64,000 nucleotides of DNA from Brockia lithotrophica (GCF_003633725.1 NZ_RBIJ01000003.1:1-64000), one strand, 5' to 3'. Shown: positions 44,223 to 52,350, counted from the first letter of the stretch. Program-made: numbers and translations. Notes: generated by a model from the letters alone, not told the origin.

Positions 44223-45278
44223 TCACGCATGTACGCGGAACGGACGCAGGAAGCGCACGTCTCCCGTGTAGAAAGAACGGACGTCCTCCACGCCGTACTT
44301 GATCATCGCCAGGCGTTCGACACCGAGGCCAAAGGCAAAGCCGGACACGCGTTCCGGATCGTACCCCGCCCCACGGAGGACCTCCGGATGCACCATCCCC
44401 GCGCCCAAGACCTCGATCCACCCCGTGAACTTGCAGACGTTGCATCCAGCGCCGCCGCACTTGTGGCAGGAGACGTCCACTTCGACGCTCGGCTCCGTAA
44501 ACGGGAAGAAGCTCGGCCGCAGGCGGATCCGCGTCCCTTCGCCAAAGAAGGCGCGGGCAAAGGCGAGAAGCGTGCCCTTGAGGTCGGCCAGACTCACCCC
44601 TTCGTCTACGACGAGACCCTCCACCTGCGTGAACATGTGGGAGTGGGTGGCGTCGTCTTCGTCGCGACGGTACACGGTACCCGGAGCGACGATGCGTACC
44701 GGCAGTCCGCCTCCGCGGGCGAGAAGCGTGCGAACTTGCACGGGCGAGGTGTGCGTGCGAAGGAGGACGTCCTCCGCCAGGTAGAAGCTGTCCTGCATGT
44801 CCCGCGCCGGATGGTCGGGGGGGATGTTCAGGCGTTCGAAGTTGTAGAGGTCCCACTCCACCTCCGGTCCCTCGACGACGGAGTAGCCGAGGTGGAGAAA
44901 GATCTCCTCGACCTCCTCGATCACGCGCAAAATCGGGTGTGACGCCCCGAGGGGGTACGGCTCCCCCGGGAGGGAAAGGTCGAGTCGTTCCGCTTCCAGG
45001 CGTCGCCGCGTCTCTTCCGCCCGAAGCGCGGCCCGGCGCTCCTCGTACGCACGCTCTACTTCTTCCCATGCGGCGTTGAGCGCCCGACCTGCGGCGGGAC
45101 GCTCTTCCGGCGGAAGTTGCCGCAGACGCTCGCGGGCGAGCGAAAGGACGCCCCGCTTTCCGAGGTATTCGACGCGCAACCCCTCGAGGGCAGCCTCGTC
45201 AGCGGCCGAGGCGATGCGCGCACGCGCTTCCGAAGCGATCCGCTCAAATTCCGAAGGGTCGAACCTCGCAAGGTCCAT
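44223..45278 (-). CDS. pheS: Phenylalanyl-tRNA synthetase alpha subunit
   Basis: 351-residue class II catalytic subunit. An N-terminal coiled coil (RLRQLPPEERPAAGRALNAA) for tRNA binding precedes the catalytic core: HPILRVIEEVEEIFLHLGYS, DTMQ-type DMQDSFYLAEDVLLRTHTSP, motif 2 RIVAPGTVYRRDEDDATHSH with MFTQVEGLVVD, and motif 3 GFAFGLGVERLAMIKYGVED. ATG 45278 with GAGGAGG. An extended -10 is visible at 45332-45337; there is no room for a T-box leader, unlike pheST of Bacillus. Confidence 0.97.
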   Translation of the reverse strand: MDLARFDPSEFERIASEARARIASAADEAALEGLRVEYLGKRGVLSLARERLRQLPPEERPAAGRALNAAWEEVERAYEERRAALRAEETRRRLEAERLDLSLPGEPYPLGASHPILRVIEEVEEIFLHLGYSVVEGPEVEWDLYNFERLNIPPDHPARDMQDSFYLAEDVLLRTHTSPVQVRTLLARGGGLPVRIVAPGTVYRRDEDDATHSHMFTQVEGLVVDEGVSLADLKGTLLAFARAFFGEGTRIRLRPSFFPFTEPSVEVDVSCHKCGGAGCNVCKFTGWIEVLGAGMVHPEVLRGAGYDPERVSGFAFGLGVERLAMIKYGVEDVRSFYTGDVRFLRPFRVHA

Positions 45279-45331
45279 CGGGAAACCTCCTCACCTGTCG
45301 CACGGCACCGGCGCCAAACAAGTCTGAGCGC

Positions 45332-45340
45332 ATTATACCA
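45332..45340 (-). promoter_or_regulatory. Extended -10 promoter for pheST-zapA
   Basis: Minus strand TGGTATAAT, a full extended -10, 54 bases before pheS. No clear -35. Confidence 0.6.
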
Positions 45341-45390
45341 AACTCCGCCGTATCTGCGCTTCCGCCCTTCGGGTGCGGTCCCGCGGACCC

Positions 45391-46302
45391 TCACTCTCCT
45401 TCCTCGCGCACCGGTCGCTTGAGCGTGTGTGCGCCCACGACGTCGTGCACGCTCTCTACGACCACGATGGCATCGGGATCGTAATCGAGGACCAAGGACT
45501 TAAGACGCGCGATCTCGAGGCGCGTGAGGACGATGTACAGGGCGGTACGCGGTTCTTCCCGTTCTCCGACGCAGGTCACCGCAAAACGGGTCACCGTACG
45601 GCCGAGCTCGCGCCCGACCGCCTCGGCGATTTCCCCGCCGGCGGTCGTCACGATGAGTACGGAACGCGATTCATCCAGACCCTGAAGGACGACGTCCACC
45701 GTGCGGAAGGCGACGTAGTACGCGAGGGCGGAATACATGCCGCTTTCCGGCGAAAGGAGGAAGGCCGCCAAGGCAAAGACGACGGCGTTTAAAGCGAGGG
45801 CGATTTCCCCCACGGAAAAGTCCGTCCGCTCGGAAAGGACGAGCGCCAAAAGGTCCATTCCGTCCACGGAAGCCTGGCCGCGAAGGATGAGCCCGATGCC
45901 TAACCCGACGAAAAGGCCCCCGAAGATGCTGGCGAGGATCGGACTTCCGGTGAGCGGAAACGGCGGCGCCAAGGCGCCGAGAAAAAATGCCAGCGCGAGA
46001 AGCGCGTACCCCGCCCCGAGCACGAAACGGCCTCCGAACTCCCGGAACCCGAGGTAAAGAAAGGGAGCGTTGAAGAAAAAGATCAAAGCGGGCAAAAAGA
46101 GGTGCAGACGGTAGGCGAGGAGCATCGCCAACCCGTTGACCCCCGCGTCGACGATGTGGTGCGGCAGAAAGAACCGGGAAAAGCCGAAGGCGACGAAGAA
46201 CGCACCGAGGGTGAGCGGAAGAAAACGCCAAAAAGGGTGGCGGCAAGGGCCGCATCGGGGTACCGCGCCCGAACCCATTCGCGGCTTTGGGGGAGTCGAC
46301 AT
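45391..46302 (-). CDS. YitT-family membrane protein (DUF161/DUF2179)
   Basis: A 303-residue protein with five to six N-terminal helices and a cytosolic C-terminal DUF2179 domain. Signs are ITLGAFFVAFG-like LTLGAFFVAFGFSRFFLPHH, VDAGVNGLAMLL, GLFVGLGIGLILRGQASVDG, MDLLALVLSERTDFSVGEIA and, in the soluble part, SRSVLIVTTAGGEIAEAVGR and YIVLTRLEIARLKSLVLDYD. Function of the family is not established. ATG 46302 is chosen since GGAGGG stands six bases before; the ATG two codons upstream abuts that site. Confidence 0.9.
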   Translation of the reverse strand: MSTPPKPRMGSGAVPRCGPCRHPFWRFLPLTLGAFFVAFGFSRFFLPHHIVDAGVNGLAMLLAYRLHLFLPALIFFFNAPFLYLGFREFGGRFVLGAGYALLALAFFLGALAPPFPLTGSPILASIFGGLFVGLGIGLILRGQASVDGMDLLALVLSERTDFSVGEIALALNAVVFALAAFLLSPESGMYSALAYYVAFRTVDVVLQGLDESRSVLIVTTAGGEIAEAVGRELGRTVTRFAVTCVGEREEPRTALYIVLTRLEIARLKSLVLDYDPDAIVVVESVHDVVGAHTLKRPVREEGE

Positions 46303-46349
46303 GCCCATCCCTCCGGTCGTTGTACCAACTTACCGACGCGTTTCTCGGG

Positions 46350-47189
46350 CTACTCCCTCCGCTCTGCACATTCGCGCGCCTGTCGCCAGGCGTACAGGAG
46401 GACGGCGGCGGCGACGGCCACGTTGAGAGATTCGGCGCGCCCGTAGATGGGAATCCGCACGCGGACGTCCAAGAGCGCTTCGACCTCCCGGGGAATCCCG
46501 CCCCCCTCGCTTCCCAAGACCAAGGCAAAGCGCGGCGGCCACGCCACGTCCCACACGACCGTGTCTCCCCGTGGATCGGCCCCTAAAAGGAGAACCCCAG
46601 AGCGGCGAAGGGAGGCGAGCGTCTCTTCCGTTCCCTCCCACAAGGGAAGGCGGAAGTGGGCTCCCATGCCCGCCCGAAGGACCTTGTCCCCGTAGGGATC
46701 GGCGGACCCCCGCAAGACGAGGACGCCGTCGACCCCCGCCGCTTCCGCCGTGCGCAAAACGGTCCCCACGTTCCCCGGATCCTGCACGCCCGCGAGGGCC
46801 ACGAGGCTCAGAGAAGGACGGGAGGTGAGCGCGGACAGCTCTTCCGGAGGAGAAAACGTGCGCGCCGTGGCAAAAATCCCCTGAGGCGTTACGGTCGCCG
46901 CGAGGCGGCGGGCGACCTCCGGTGCAAGCACGAATACGGGAATCCGCCGTTCCGTGGCGGTGGCGAGGACGTTGGCGAGCTCAGGATCGGCTCCAGAACG
47001 AACGTCCGCATACACACCTTCTTCCAAAAGAAGGGAGGTCACCGCCCCCGCAGCCCAGGCATCGAGGACGAGGCGCCTCCCTTCGAGGAATACTTCCCCC
47101 GTACGGCGGCGTCCGGAACGCGTGAGAAGTTTGCGCCACGCCCGAACCCGCGGATTTCCCGCAGAGGTGATCTTCGTGACCCTGTACAC
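46350..47189 (-). CDS. TrmH/RlmB-type RNA 2'-O-methyltransferase (YsgA-like)
   Basis: A 279-residue SpoU-family rRNA methyltransferase. The substrate-binding N-domain (GEVFLEGRRLVLDAWAAGAV) precedes the knotted SPOUT domain with motifs VALAGVQDPGNVGTVLRTAE, FALVLGSEGGGIPREV and the C-terminal RVRIPIYGRAESLNVAVAAA. GTG 47189 after GGAGGGTACGAGAGG. Divergent from sspI and upstream of yitT; Bacillus has ysgA beside sspI and pheST. The modified nucleotide is not certain. Confidence 0.92.
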   Translation of the reverse strand: MYRVTKITSAGNPRVRAWRKLLTRSGRRRTGEVFLEGRRLVLDAWAAGAVTSLLLEEGVYADVRSGADPELANVLATATERRIPVFVLAPEVARRLAATVTPQGIFATARTFSPPEELSALTSRPSLSLVALAGVQDPGNVGTVLRTAEAAGVDGVLVLRGSADPYGDKVLRAGMGAHFRLPLWEGTEETLASLRRSGVLLLGADPRGDTVVWDVAWPPRFALVLGSEGGGIPREVEALLDVRVRIPIYGRAESLNVAVAAAVLLYAWRQARECAERRE

Positions 47190-47262
47190 CCTCTCGTACC
47201 CTCCGTTTTTCCGCCCGCGCCGGGGTGGAAAAAAGTCGTCCGCCCGTACTGGGCCTTTGCCG

Positions 47263-47291
47263 GTATGTCCGGGCCGCTCCCTCCCATCCTA
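47263..47291 (+). promoter_or_regulatory. Candidate sigma-G promoter for sspI
   Basis: GTATG, 17 bases, CATCCTA. This fits the forespore sigma-G consensus (-35 GHATR, -10 CATnHTA) fully, about 73 bases before the sspI start, and sspI is a sigma-G gene in Bacillus. Confidence 0.65.
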
Positions 47292-47363
47292 AGGAGCGGA
47301 AAATCCGCAGAAAGGGAGGTGTGGCCGCGATCGCCCAAACTCCGGACGGTCCGGCCGAAACCG

Positions 47364-47585
47364 ATGGCGCCGATTTCGGGAACGATCAACCTCCGCCAAG
47401 CCCTCGAAGCGAAGCTGAGCGGTGCGACGCACGAGGAACTCCGAGAGACGATCGAAGATGCCATCCAAAGCCGCGAAGAAATGATCCTCCCGGGGCTCGG
47501 CTACCTCTTCGAGATCCTCTGGAAACACGTAGACGAGGCCGAGCGTTCGCGCATTCTCGACGTCCTCGCCCGTCACTTCTCCTAG
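47364..47585 (+). CDS. sspI: Small acid-soluble spore protein SspI
   Basis: A 73-residue forespore protein. NLRQALEAKLSGATHEELRE, TIEDAIQSREEMILPGLGYL and FEILWKHVDEAERSRIL align along the whole length of Bacillus SspI, especially TI.DAIQS.EE..LPGLG.LFE..WK. ATG 47364 gives the right length but has no ribosome site nearby; the strong GGGAGG lies 45 bases upstream, overlapping an in-frame GTG (47319). Located between divergent rlmB-like gene and convergent murT, with a sigma-G-like promoter. Confidence 0.92.
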   Translation: MAPISGTINLRQALEAKLSGATHEELRETIEDAIQSREEMILPGLGYLFEILWKHVDEAERSRILDVLARHFS

Positions 47586-47598
47586 CACGGGGAGGAGT

Positions 47599-49119
47599 TC
47601 AGGCGATCGTCTGGTCGCGACCGCGAGAAGGAGCGCCTCCCTCGGGGAGATCGTCCTCTCCTCCCGGGGCAAACCCCAAGGCTACGATGGCCTCGCGCAC
47701 GGGTGGTAGGGCCGTGTAGTTAGCGATGAGGAAGAGCTCGACGTCCGGGCGGGGATTTTCGGGATCCTTCATGAGGGGGTATGGAAACTCGAGGAGACGG
47801 GCAACCGCCGTGCGCGGATCCGCCTCTACGAAGAGTCGGTCCGCGGCAACCCCTGCCTCCCGAAGCACCCGGCCGAGGTCTTCGCGCCGCGTTCCCGTGA
47901 CCGCAATCGCCTCTACGTCCAAGCAGGCGAGTGCGGAGAGGCCCGCATCGTCGATCCAGCTCGTATCTTCGCCGTCGGCCGGTGCGTTGTTTACCGCCAA
48001 AAGGAAGCGCTTGGCTCCTTTTCGCCGGAGAAACTCGGACAAGGTGACGCGCATTCCCGCCGCATTTTTGGCCAGGTTGAGCGTCGCCCGAACGCCCGAA
48101 GCGCGGAATACCTCCATCCGACCCCGAGGAAGGCGGAACCGTGCGAGAGCCCGGGCAAAGGCTTCGGGAGAAACTCCCAGGGAGGAGGCAGCACTCCAGG
48201 CGGCGAGAACCGTATAGGCGTTGTAGATGCCCGAAAGCGGCACGGCAAACGTTTGGCCGGAAACCTCGAGGAGAAATCCCCGGGTAAAGAAATCCGGAGG
48301 GACGATCCTCCCCTCCCGCACGTCCGCCTCCGGACGGCGAAATCCGCACACCGGACAGCGGTAGCGACCTAGGTTGGGGCCCAAAGCTTCGGGAAGGCGC
48401 ACGGCATATACGAGGGAGGCACCGCAATAGGGACAAGCCTCCGAGGTCTCCTCTTCGGTCTTCTCCTCGTCACGCACCCCGTCCGGCGAGAGTCCAAAGT
48501 ACGATGGAGCTCTTGCCCCCTGAGCGGCGTACACAGCGAGGGGCTGGTCGGCGTTGGCGAAGACGACCAGGCGCCCTCCCGAGCTTTGGTCGAGTTCTGT
48601 CAACGCGTTCCGCAGGCGTTCGGAAAGCTCGCGCGGAGACCCGTAGCGGTCGATCTGGTCGGGGTAGAGGTTGAGGAGGACGAAGAAGTCCGGCACGAGT
48701 TCGTGGACGAGCGCGGGAAGGCTACCCTCGTCCACCTCGAAGACGGCGTAAGCCCCCCGAAGCAACCGCCCGGAAGGATCCGCCGCGTTCACGAAGGCCG
48801 TTGCGAGACCCGAGGGCATGTTGGCCCCCTTGTCGTTTGTGACCACCGGAATTCCGCTCTCGCGTAGGGAGCTGGCGACGAGAGCGGTGGTCGTCGTCTT
48901 GCCGTTTGTCCCCGTGAGAAAGACGACGTGCGTCACCCGGTCCGCCCAATGGGACAACCCCCGAGGGCAAAGTTTCAAAAAGACGTACCCGGGCAGGCTC
49001 GAACCGCCTTCCGGCCGCAGGCGCAGGAGGAATCTCACGAACCGGGCCGCGCAAAAGGCTGCCCGACACAGAAGGTCGCCCATCCACCCGGAGAACCTTG
49101 CGCTTCGGCTGTGTTCCAT
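47599..49119 (-). CDS. murT: Lipid II isoglutaminyl synthase subunit MurT
   Basis: A 506-residue Mur ligase-type ATPase which, with the glutaminase GatD, amidates D-glutamate of lipid II. The ATP loop is VVFLTGTNGKTTTTALVASS, followed by NDKGANMPSGLATAFV and FEVDEGSLPALVHELVPDFF, LLNLYPDQIDRYGSP and the MurT zinc ribbon CPYCG ... CPVCG (about 226-260). The DUF1727 domain closes it (ELFLIANYTALPPVREAI, ending near the C-terminus). ATG 49119; promoter 220 bases upstream. GatD is normally the next gene, but here sspI (opposite strand) follows, so gatD must be elsewhere or absent. Confidence 0.92.
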   Translation of the reverse strand: MEHSRSARFSGWMGDLLCRAAFCAARFVRFLLRLRPEGGSSLPGYVFLKLCPRGLSHWADRVTHVVFLTGTNGKTTTTALVASSLRESGIPVVTNDKGANMPSGLATAFVNAADPSGRLLRGAYAVFEVDEGSLPALVHELVPDFFVLLNLYPDQIDRYGSPRELSERLRNALTELDQSSGGRLVVFANADQPLAVYAAQGARAPSYFGLSPDGVRDEEKTEEETSEACPYCGASLVYAVRLPEALGPNLGRYRCPVCGFRRPEADVREGRIVPPDFFTRGFLLEVSGQTFAVPLSGIYNAYTVLAAWSAASSLGVSPEAFARALARFRLPRGRMEVFRASGVRATLNLAKNAAGMRVTLSEFLRRKGAKRFLLAVNNAPADGEDTSWIDDAGLSALACLDVEAIAVTGTRREDLGRVLREAGVAADRLFVEADPRTAVARLLEFPYPLMKDPENPRPDVELFLIANYTALPPVREAIVALGFAPGGEDDLPEGGAPSRGRDQTIA

Positions 49120-49338
49120 GGGCTTCCCCGTCCCCGCGATAAAGTCGTGGTACCCCTCGTCCCCACTTCCATCTTACCCGGAACGTCGGCCTTTTCCTCG
49201 TGCGTTCTGCCGAAATTCTTCCCGAACCCTGTGCGCGGTAGAGCCGTGAAACGAACGGGAACCGATCCCCGGAGAGAACGGAGACGGCACATGGCCCGCC
49301 CCTGCAGAAGGGGGGTACCCTCCGCCGAGCGAGGGGCC

Positions 49339-49367
49339 AGCATACGAACGGGTACATCTTACGTCAA
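49339..49367 (-). promoter_or_regulatory. Sigma-A promoter for murT
   Basis: Minus strand TTGACG, 17 bases, TATGCT; leaves an unusually long leader before the murT ATG. Confidence 0.7.
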
Positions 49368-49390
49368 ATTGCACCTTCCCACAAAGCGTT

Positions 49391-49418
49391 GCGGGGCAGT
49401 CCCGTGGACTGCCCCCGC
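49391..49418 (-). terminator. Terminator of the infC-rpmI-rplT operon
   Basis: Stem GCGGGGCAGTCC / GGACTGCCCCCGC with a 3-base loop, 44 bases after the rplT stop; followed on the minus strand by AACGCTTTGTG. Confidence 0.65.
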
Positions 49419-49461
49419 AGAAAAGTCCCCCGTTTTCCGAGTCCCTGGAAAGAGACGCTCT

Positions 49462-49815
49462 TCAGGCGAGAGCCGTCTTGGCCTTTTCCACAAGCGCGAG
49501 AAACGCCTGAGGATCGCGGACGGCGAGGTCCGCAAGCATCTTTCGGTTGACCGCAACCCCCGCCTGCTTCAAGCCGTAGATGAAGCGGTTGTACGTGAGG
49601 CCGTGTTCCCGTACGGCCGCGTTGATCCGGACGATCCACAGGCGGCGGAAGTCGCGCTTCCGCTGACGCCGATCGCGGTACGCATACACGAGGGACTTCA
49701 TGACCTGCTGCTTTGCAACGCGGTACAGCGCGTGCTTGGAGCCTCGGTATCCCTTGGCGAGCTTGAGAATCTTCTTGTGCCGACGGCGTGTGACCGTTCC
49801 GCCCTTGACGCGCAT
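49462..49815 (-). CDS. rplT: 50S ribosomal protein L20
   Basis: 117-residue L20, an assembly protein that binds 23S rRNA and, in Bacillus, the leader of its own operon. It starts [20 protein letters not shown] and includes [40 protein letters not shown] and [23 protein letters not shown] 49815 follows AAAGGGTGAGAAG. Third gene of infC-rpmI-rplT. Confidence 0.98.
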   Translation of the reverse strand: MRVKGGTVTRRRHKKILKLAKGYRGSKHALYRVAKQQVMKSLVYAYRDRRQRKRDFRRLWIVRINAAVREHGLTYNRFIYGLKQAGVAVNRKMLADLAVRDPQAFLALVEKAKTALA

Positions 49816-49934
49816 CGCTTCTCACCCTTTCTCGAGACAACCCGTTCTCCGCGTAAACGTATGCGTACCTTCTGCCCGAACCAGCGTGGGAAACCGCAAG
49901 CCCTGCGAGACGACGACGGAGCCGTGAAAGATCC

Positions 49935-50135
49935 TCACTTGAGGTACGGTGCGGCACGCAAGATCCGCTTTGCCTGAGTCTTTCCGAACACCGCCTTGCG
50001 GCGCAAGCGGCGGAGGCGCTTCCGGGACTTGTGCTCGTTCAGGTGCGAACGATTGTTGCGCCAGTGAACGATCTTGCCGCTCCCCGTCCGCTTGAAACGC
50101 TTCATCGCCCCGCGGTGGGATTTCATCTTGGGCAT
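49935..50135 (-). CDS. rpmI: 50S ribosomal protein L35
   Basis: 66 residues: MPKMKSHRGAMKRFKRTGSG, then KIVHWRNNRSHLNEHKSRKR and LRRKAVFGKTQAKRIL. Family length and N-terminus are standard. Lies 81 bases after infC and 119 before rplT. Confidence 0.98.
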   Translation of the reverse strand: MPKMKSHRGAMKRFKRTGSGKIVHWRNNRSHLNEHKSRKRLRRLRRKAVFGKTQAKRILRAAPYLK

Positions 50136-50216
50136 CTTCGAACCGACCCCCTGTCTCGAACGAAATCGTGTGCACCGACGTCCGCGTAACCGAATCCCTC
50201 TTTCCCGCGCAGAGGC

Positions 50217-50798
50217 TCACACGTGAGGTTCTTCTTCCCGAACCTGGGTCTCCCTCGCCGGCGAAGCCGCAGGGCGGGCCTGCCGCGGGGCGAGGATCAT
50301 GATGAGCTGCCTGCCTTCCATGAGCGGCTTCCGCTCGACGGTGGCGAGATCGGCGACCGCTTCGGCGATGCGCTGCATGACCTCTTGCCCCAAGTCCGCA
50401 TGCGTAATTTGCCGCCCGCGGAAACGAAGCGTACACTTCACCTTGTCCCCATCTTCGAGAAAGGAGCGGATGTGGCGAAGCTTCGTCTGAAAGTCGTGCT
50501 CGTCGATCGTGGGGCTGAAGCGGACTTCTTTGATTTCTACGGTTTTTTGCTTCTTCCGAGACTCCCGCTCCTTCTTGCTCTGTTCGAAGCGGTACTTCCC
50601 GTAATCCATGATGCGGCATACGGGCGGCGTCGCCTGCGGGGCCACGTTCACCAGGTCGAGGTTTGCCTCACGGGCGATGCGAAGGGCCTCCCGCAGAGGG
50701 ACGATGCCGATTTGTTGGCCGTCGGGGCCGATGAGACGCACCTCTCGCGCACGAATTGCCTCGTTTACCTGTACTTCGTCGCGATACCGGCTGCTAAT
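50217..50798 (-). CDS. infC: Translation initiation factor IF-3, rare AUU start
   Basis: 193 residues; discriminates initiator tRNA and start codons on the 30S subunit. VQVNEAIRAREVRLIGPDGQ, DLVNVAPQATPPVCRIMDYG and KYRFEQSKKERESRKKQKTV form the N-domain and linker; the C-domain has IKEVRFSPTIDEHDFQTKLR and VKCTLRFRGRQITHADLGQE. I place the start at ATT 50798: it is preceded by GCGAGGTGCGG at the right distance and gives the family N-terminus (ISSRYRDEVQVNEAIR). AUU is the classic infC start that lets IF-3 limit its own translation. ATG 50819 is the alternative. Behind an attenuated leader; the C-terminus ends in a variable, glutamate-rich tail. Confidence 0.95.
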   Translation of the reverse strand: MSSRYRDEVQVNEAIRAREVRLIGPDGQQIGIVPLREALRIAREANLDLVNVAPQATPPVCRIMDYGKYRFEQSKKERESRKKQKTVEIKEVRFSPTIDEHDFQTKLRHIRSFLEDGDKVKCTLRFRGRQITHADLGQEVMQRIAEAVADLATVERKPLMEGRQLIMILAPRQARPAASPARETQVREEEPHV

Positions 50799-51005
50799 GG
50801 ACCGCACCTCGCTTTGCAAGGTCGAAATTTACACAAAGGGCATAAGAAAAGCGCGGCATCCGCCGCGCACCCTGTATCGAACTCCCGGGGCCTCGGCATA
50901 CCAAACCGAACGCCTATTTTGCCCACGGGATACGATCTGGGATTCTGCAACCTCTGGCCCACGGGGCGCGAGGTGAGAAGCGCGCGGCTTCTGCTTTTCT
51001 GAACT
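50799..51005 (-). promoter_or_regulatory. infC operon leader (L20-type autoregulatory leader)
   Basis: About 205 bases of untranslated leader run from the promoter to the AUU start and contain a terminator hairpin. In Bacillus the same operon is shut off by L20 binding such a leader. The L20-binding structure itself is not verified here. Confidence 0.6.
50844..50868 (-). terminator. Attenuator in the infC leader
   Basis: Minus-strand stem GCGCGGC / GCCGCGC with loop GGAT followed by TTTTCTTAT, about 46 bases before the infC start. Confidence 0.8.
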
Positions 51006-51011
51006 ACCGCG

Positions 51012-51041
51012 AACATACCACACGGGGCCAGGCGATGTCAA
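51012..51041 (-). promoter_or_regulatory. Sigma-A promoter of infC-rpmI-rplT
   Basis: Minus strand TTGACA, 18 bases ending TGG, TATGTT: a consensus -35 with an extended -10. Confidence 0.8.
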
Positions 51042-51169
51042 GGGCGAAGGGCGTACATCCTCCGCGGGCTTCGCGTACTTTCGCCCAAGCCCTTGGTGAA
51101 AGCGCTGCGTCCCAAATATACCAAAAACACTAAACGACTAATGTTTAGAGACAATATATTATTCAAAAA

Positions 51170-51187
51170 ATCCCCCTTTCGGGGGAT
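51170..51187 (-). terminator. Terminator after the DUF4064 gene
   Basis: ATCCCCC GAAA GGGGGAT hairpin followed by TTTTTGAAT on the minus strand, 7 bases after the stop. Confidence 0.9.
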
Positions 51188-51194
51188 CTACTAC

Positions 51195-51548
51195 CTAATT
51201 TACATCCACGGTTTGTTTTTCGTTATTTTTACTACTTATTATTGCTAGAATTCCTCCAATCAAAAGCGAAGGAAAAGCTACGACATATCCCCAAGAAATT
51301 GAAACCAACCCTCCTAAAGATGCTACAATCATTAGTATTCCTGATATCTTTGGTTTGTTTAGCGAAAAAGCTCCTCCTACTATCCCTAAAAGACTAAAAA
51401 GTATGGAAAATATTCCCTGAACTACAACAGGACTTGTACCTGTTTCAGAAAATGCTGCGTCAACAGCTCCTACGAACAGTGCAAACAAAGCTCCACCAAG
51501 TCCGGCTATTCCTCCTACTATACCTAAAATCAAAGATGCGACTCTCAC
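51195..51548 (-). CDS. DUF4064-like small membrane protein
   Basis: 117 residues with three to four hydrophobic segments: VASLILGIVGGIAGLGGALF, IFSILFSLLGIVGGAFSLNK, ISGILMIVASLGGLVSI and SLLIGGILAIISSKNNEK. The organisation and the early GIVGGIAGLGGALFA pattern resemble DUF4064 proteins found in Gram-positives, of unknown role. GTG 51548 with AAGGAGG. Visibly poorer in G+C than the flanking housekeeping genes. It follows the lipoprotein gene after 64 bases and ends in a strong terminator, so both probably form one unit. Confidence 0.75.
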   Translation of the reverse strand: MRVASLILGIVGGIAGLGGALFALFVGAVDAAFSETGTSPVVVQGIFSILFSLLGIVGGAFSLNKPKISGILMIVASLGGLVSISWGYVVAFPSLLIGGILAIISSKNNEKQTVDVN

Positions 51549-51612
51549 AATCTTTTCCTCCTTAAAACAAATTTAATGCAAACACGTAGGGATAAACAAC
51601 TTATATGGAAAA

Positions 51613-52176
51613 TCAGTTTAGATGAACGATCGCTTGACCTTGCTTAAGCAAATCAGGTTTGATGATAAACTCTAAACCCTTGGCCTCCTTGGGAACTTCA
51701 AAAACGATTTCTCCGCGAAGTTTCTTGCCCGGAGCTACCTCACCGTTGAGAGAGGCCTTATCTGTGGTCACGATGGTCTGTTTGTACCGGTTTCCTTCTG
51801 CATCCCTCAAGTCAAACATCATGAGAGACGACACGGGCTCCGGCTTCTCCCCGACGTTCTCTACCGTAACGTCTACGGCCAAAAAGGTGTTTCCGGGTTT
51901 CGGGGTCACGAACTCGGCTTTCACCTCGCGCGTTCCGTTTACGACGAAGACGAAGTTGTCCATTTTGATTTGGTCGCCTACGCGAAATTCGGGGTACGCG
52001 GCCTTCTCCTTCCCAGAAGTTTCTTGGGCGGGGGGTTTTTCGCCTTCTGCCGCCTTAGTTGCCTCCGAGCCTTTTTCCCCCACCTTCTCGGGCGTTACGC
52101 TTCCTCCGCAACCCGCGACAAAGACGCCGACAACCAGAGCGAGGACAACCATCGAAACGATTCGGTGCAAGCGCAC
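51613..52176 (-). CDS. DUF4352-type surface lipoprotein
   Basis: A 187-residue lipoprotein: leader VVLALVVGVFVAGCGG with the lipid-anchored cysteine at 23, a 35-residue charged linker (KAAEGEKPPAQETSGKEK), then an immunoglobulin-like domain of the DUF4352 type (VFVVNGTREVKAEFVTPKPG, NTFLAVDVTVENVGEKPEPV, FDLRDAEGNRYKQT, GEIVFEVPKEAKGLEFII). GTG 52176 after GGAGGGAGACG. Such domains are common in Gram-positive surface proteins without an assigned role. First gene of a two-gene unit with the DUF4064 protein. Confidence 0.85.
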   Translation of the reverse strand: MRLHRIVSMVVLALVVGVFVAGCGGSVTPEKVGEKGSEATKAAEGEKPPAQETSGKEKAAYPEFRVGDQIKMDNFVFVVNGTREVKAEFVTPKPGNTFLAVDVTVENVGEKPEPVSSLMMFDLRDAEGNRYKQTIVTTDKASLNGEVAPGKKLRGEIVFEVPKEAKGLEFIIKPDLLKQGQAIVHLN

Positions 52177-52291
52177 GTCGTCTCCCTCCTCAACGCGATG
52201 AAAATCTTCGGGGGTTCGGTAGGTATCTGCCCTACCCCACGTTTCACCCCCATCCTACTTCCTCACCCCTGTCATCTGAGGTCATGAAACG

Positions 52292-52320
52292 AAGAAAGGG
52301 AACTAAAGAAAGGGAACTAA
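52292..52320. repeat. 14-bp tandem repeat
   Basis: AAGAAAGGGAACTA occurs twice in succession between the lipoprotein and the WYL regulator, near the terminator of the latter. No role is apparent. Confidence 0.7.
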
Positions 52321-52350
52321 AAACAAAAATGCCCGGCCTTTAGACCGGGC
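52321..52350 (-). terminator. Terminator after the WYL regulator
   Basis: GCCCGGTC TAAA GGCCGGGC-type stem with one mismatch, followed on the minus strand by ATTTTTGTTTTTA, 40 bases after the stop. Confidence 0.85.

Larger units (their letters stand above)
49120..49461. other. Intergenic region between murT and rplT
   Basis: Contains the murT promoter (49339-49367), a 220-base GC-rich leader including an imperfect hairpin (GGAGGGTACCCCCC), and the rplT terminator (49391-49418). No gene is visible. Confidence 0.6.

Noticed and set aside
45279-45390. T-box before pheS
   Set aside because: The extended -10 is 54 bases from the start and no GGTACCGCG-like motif exists.
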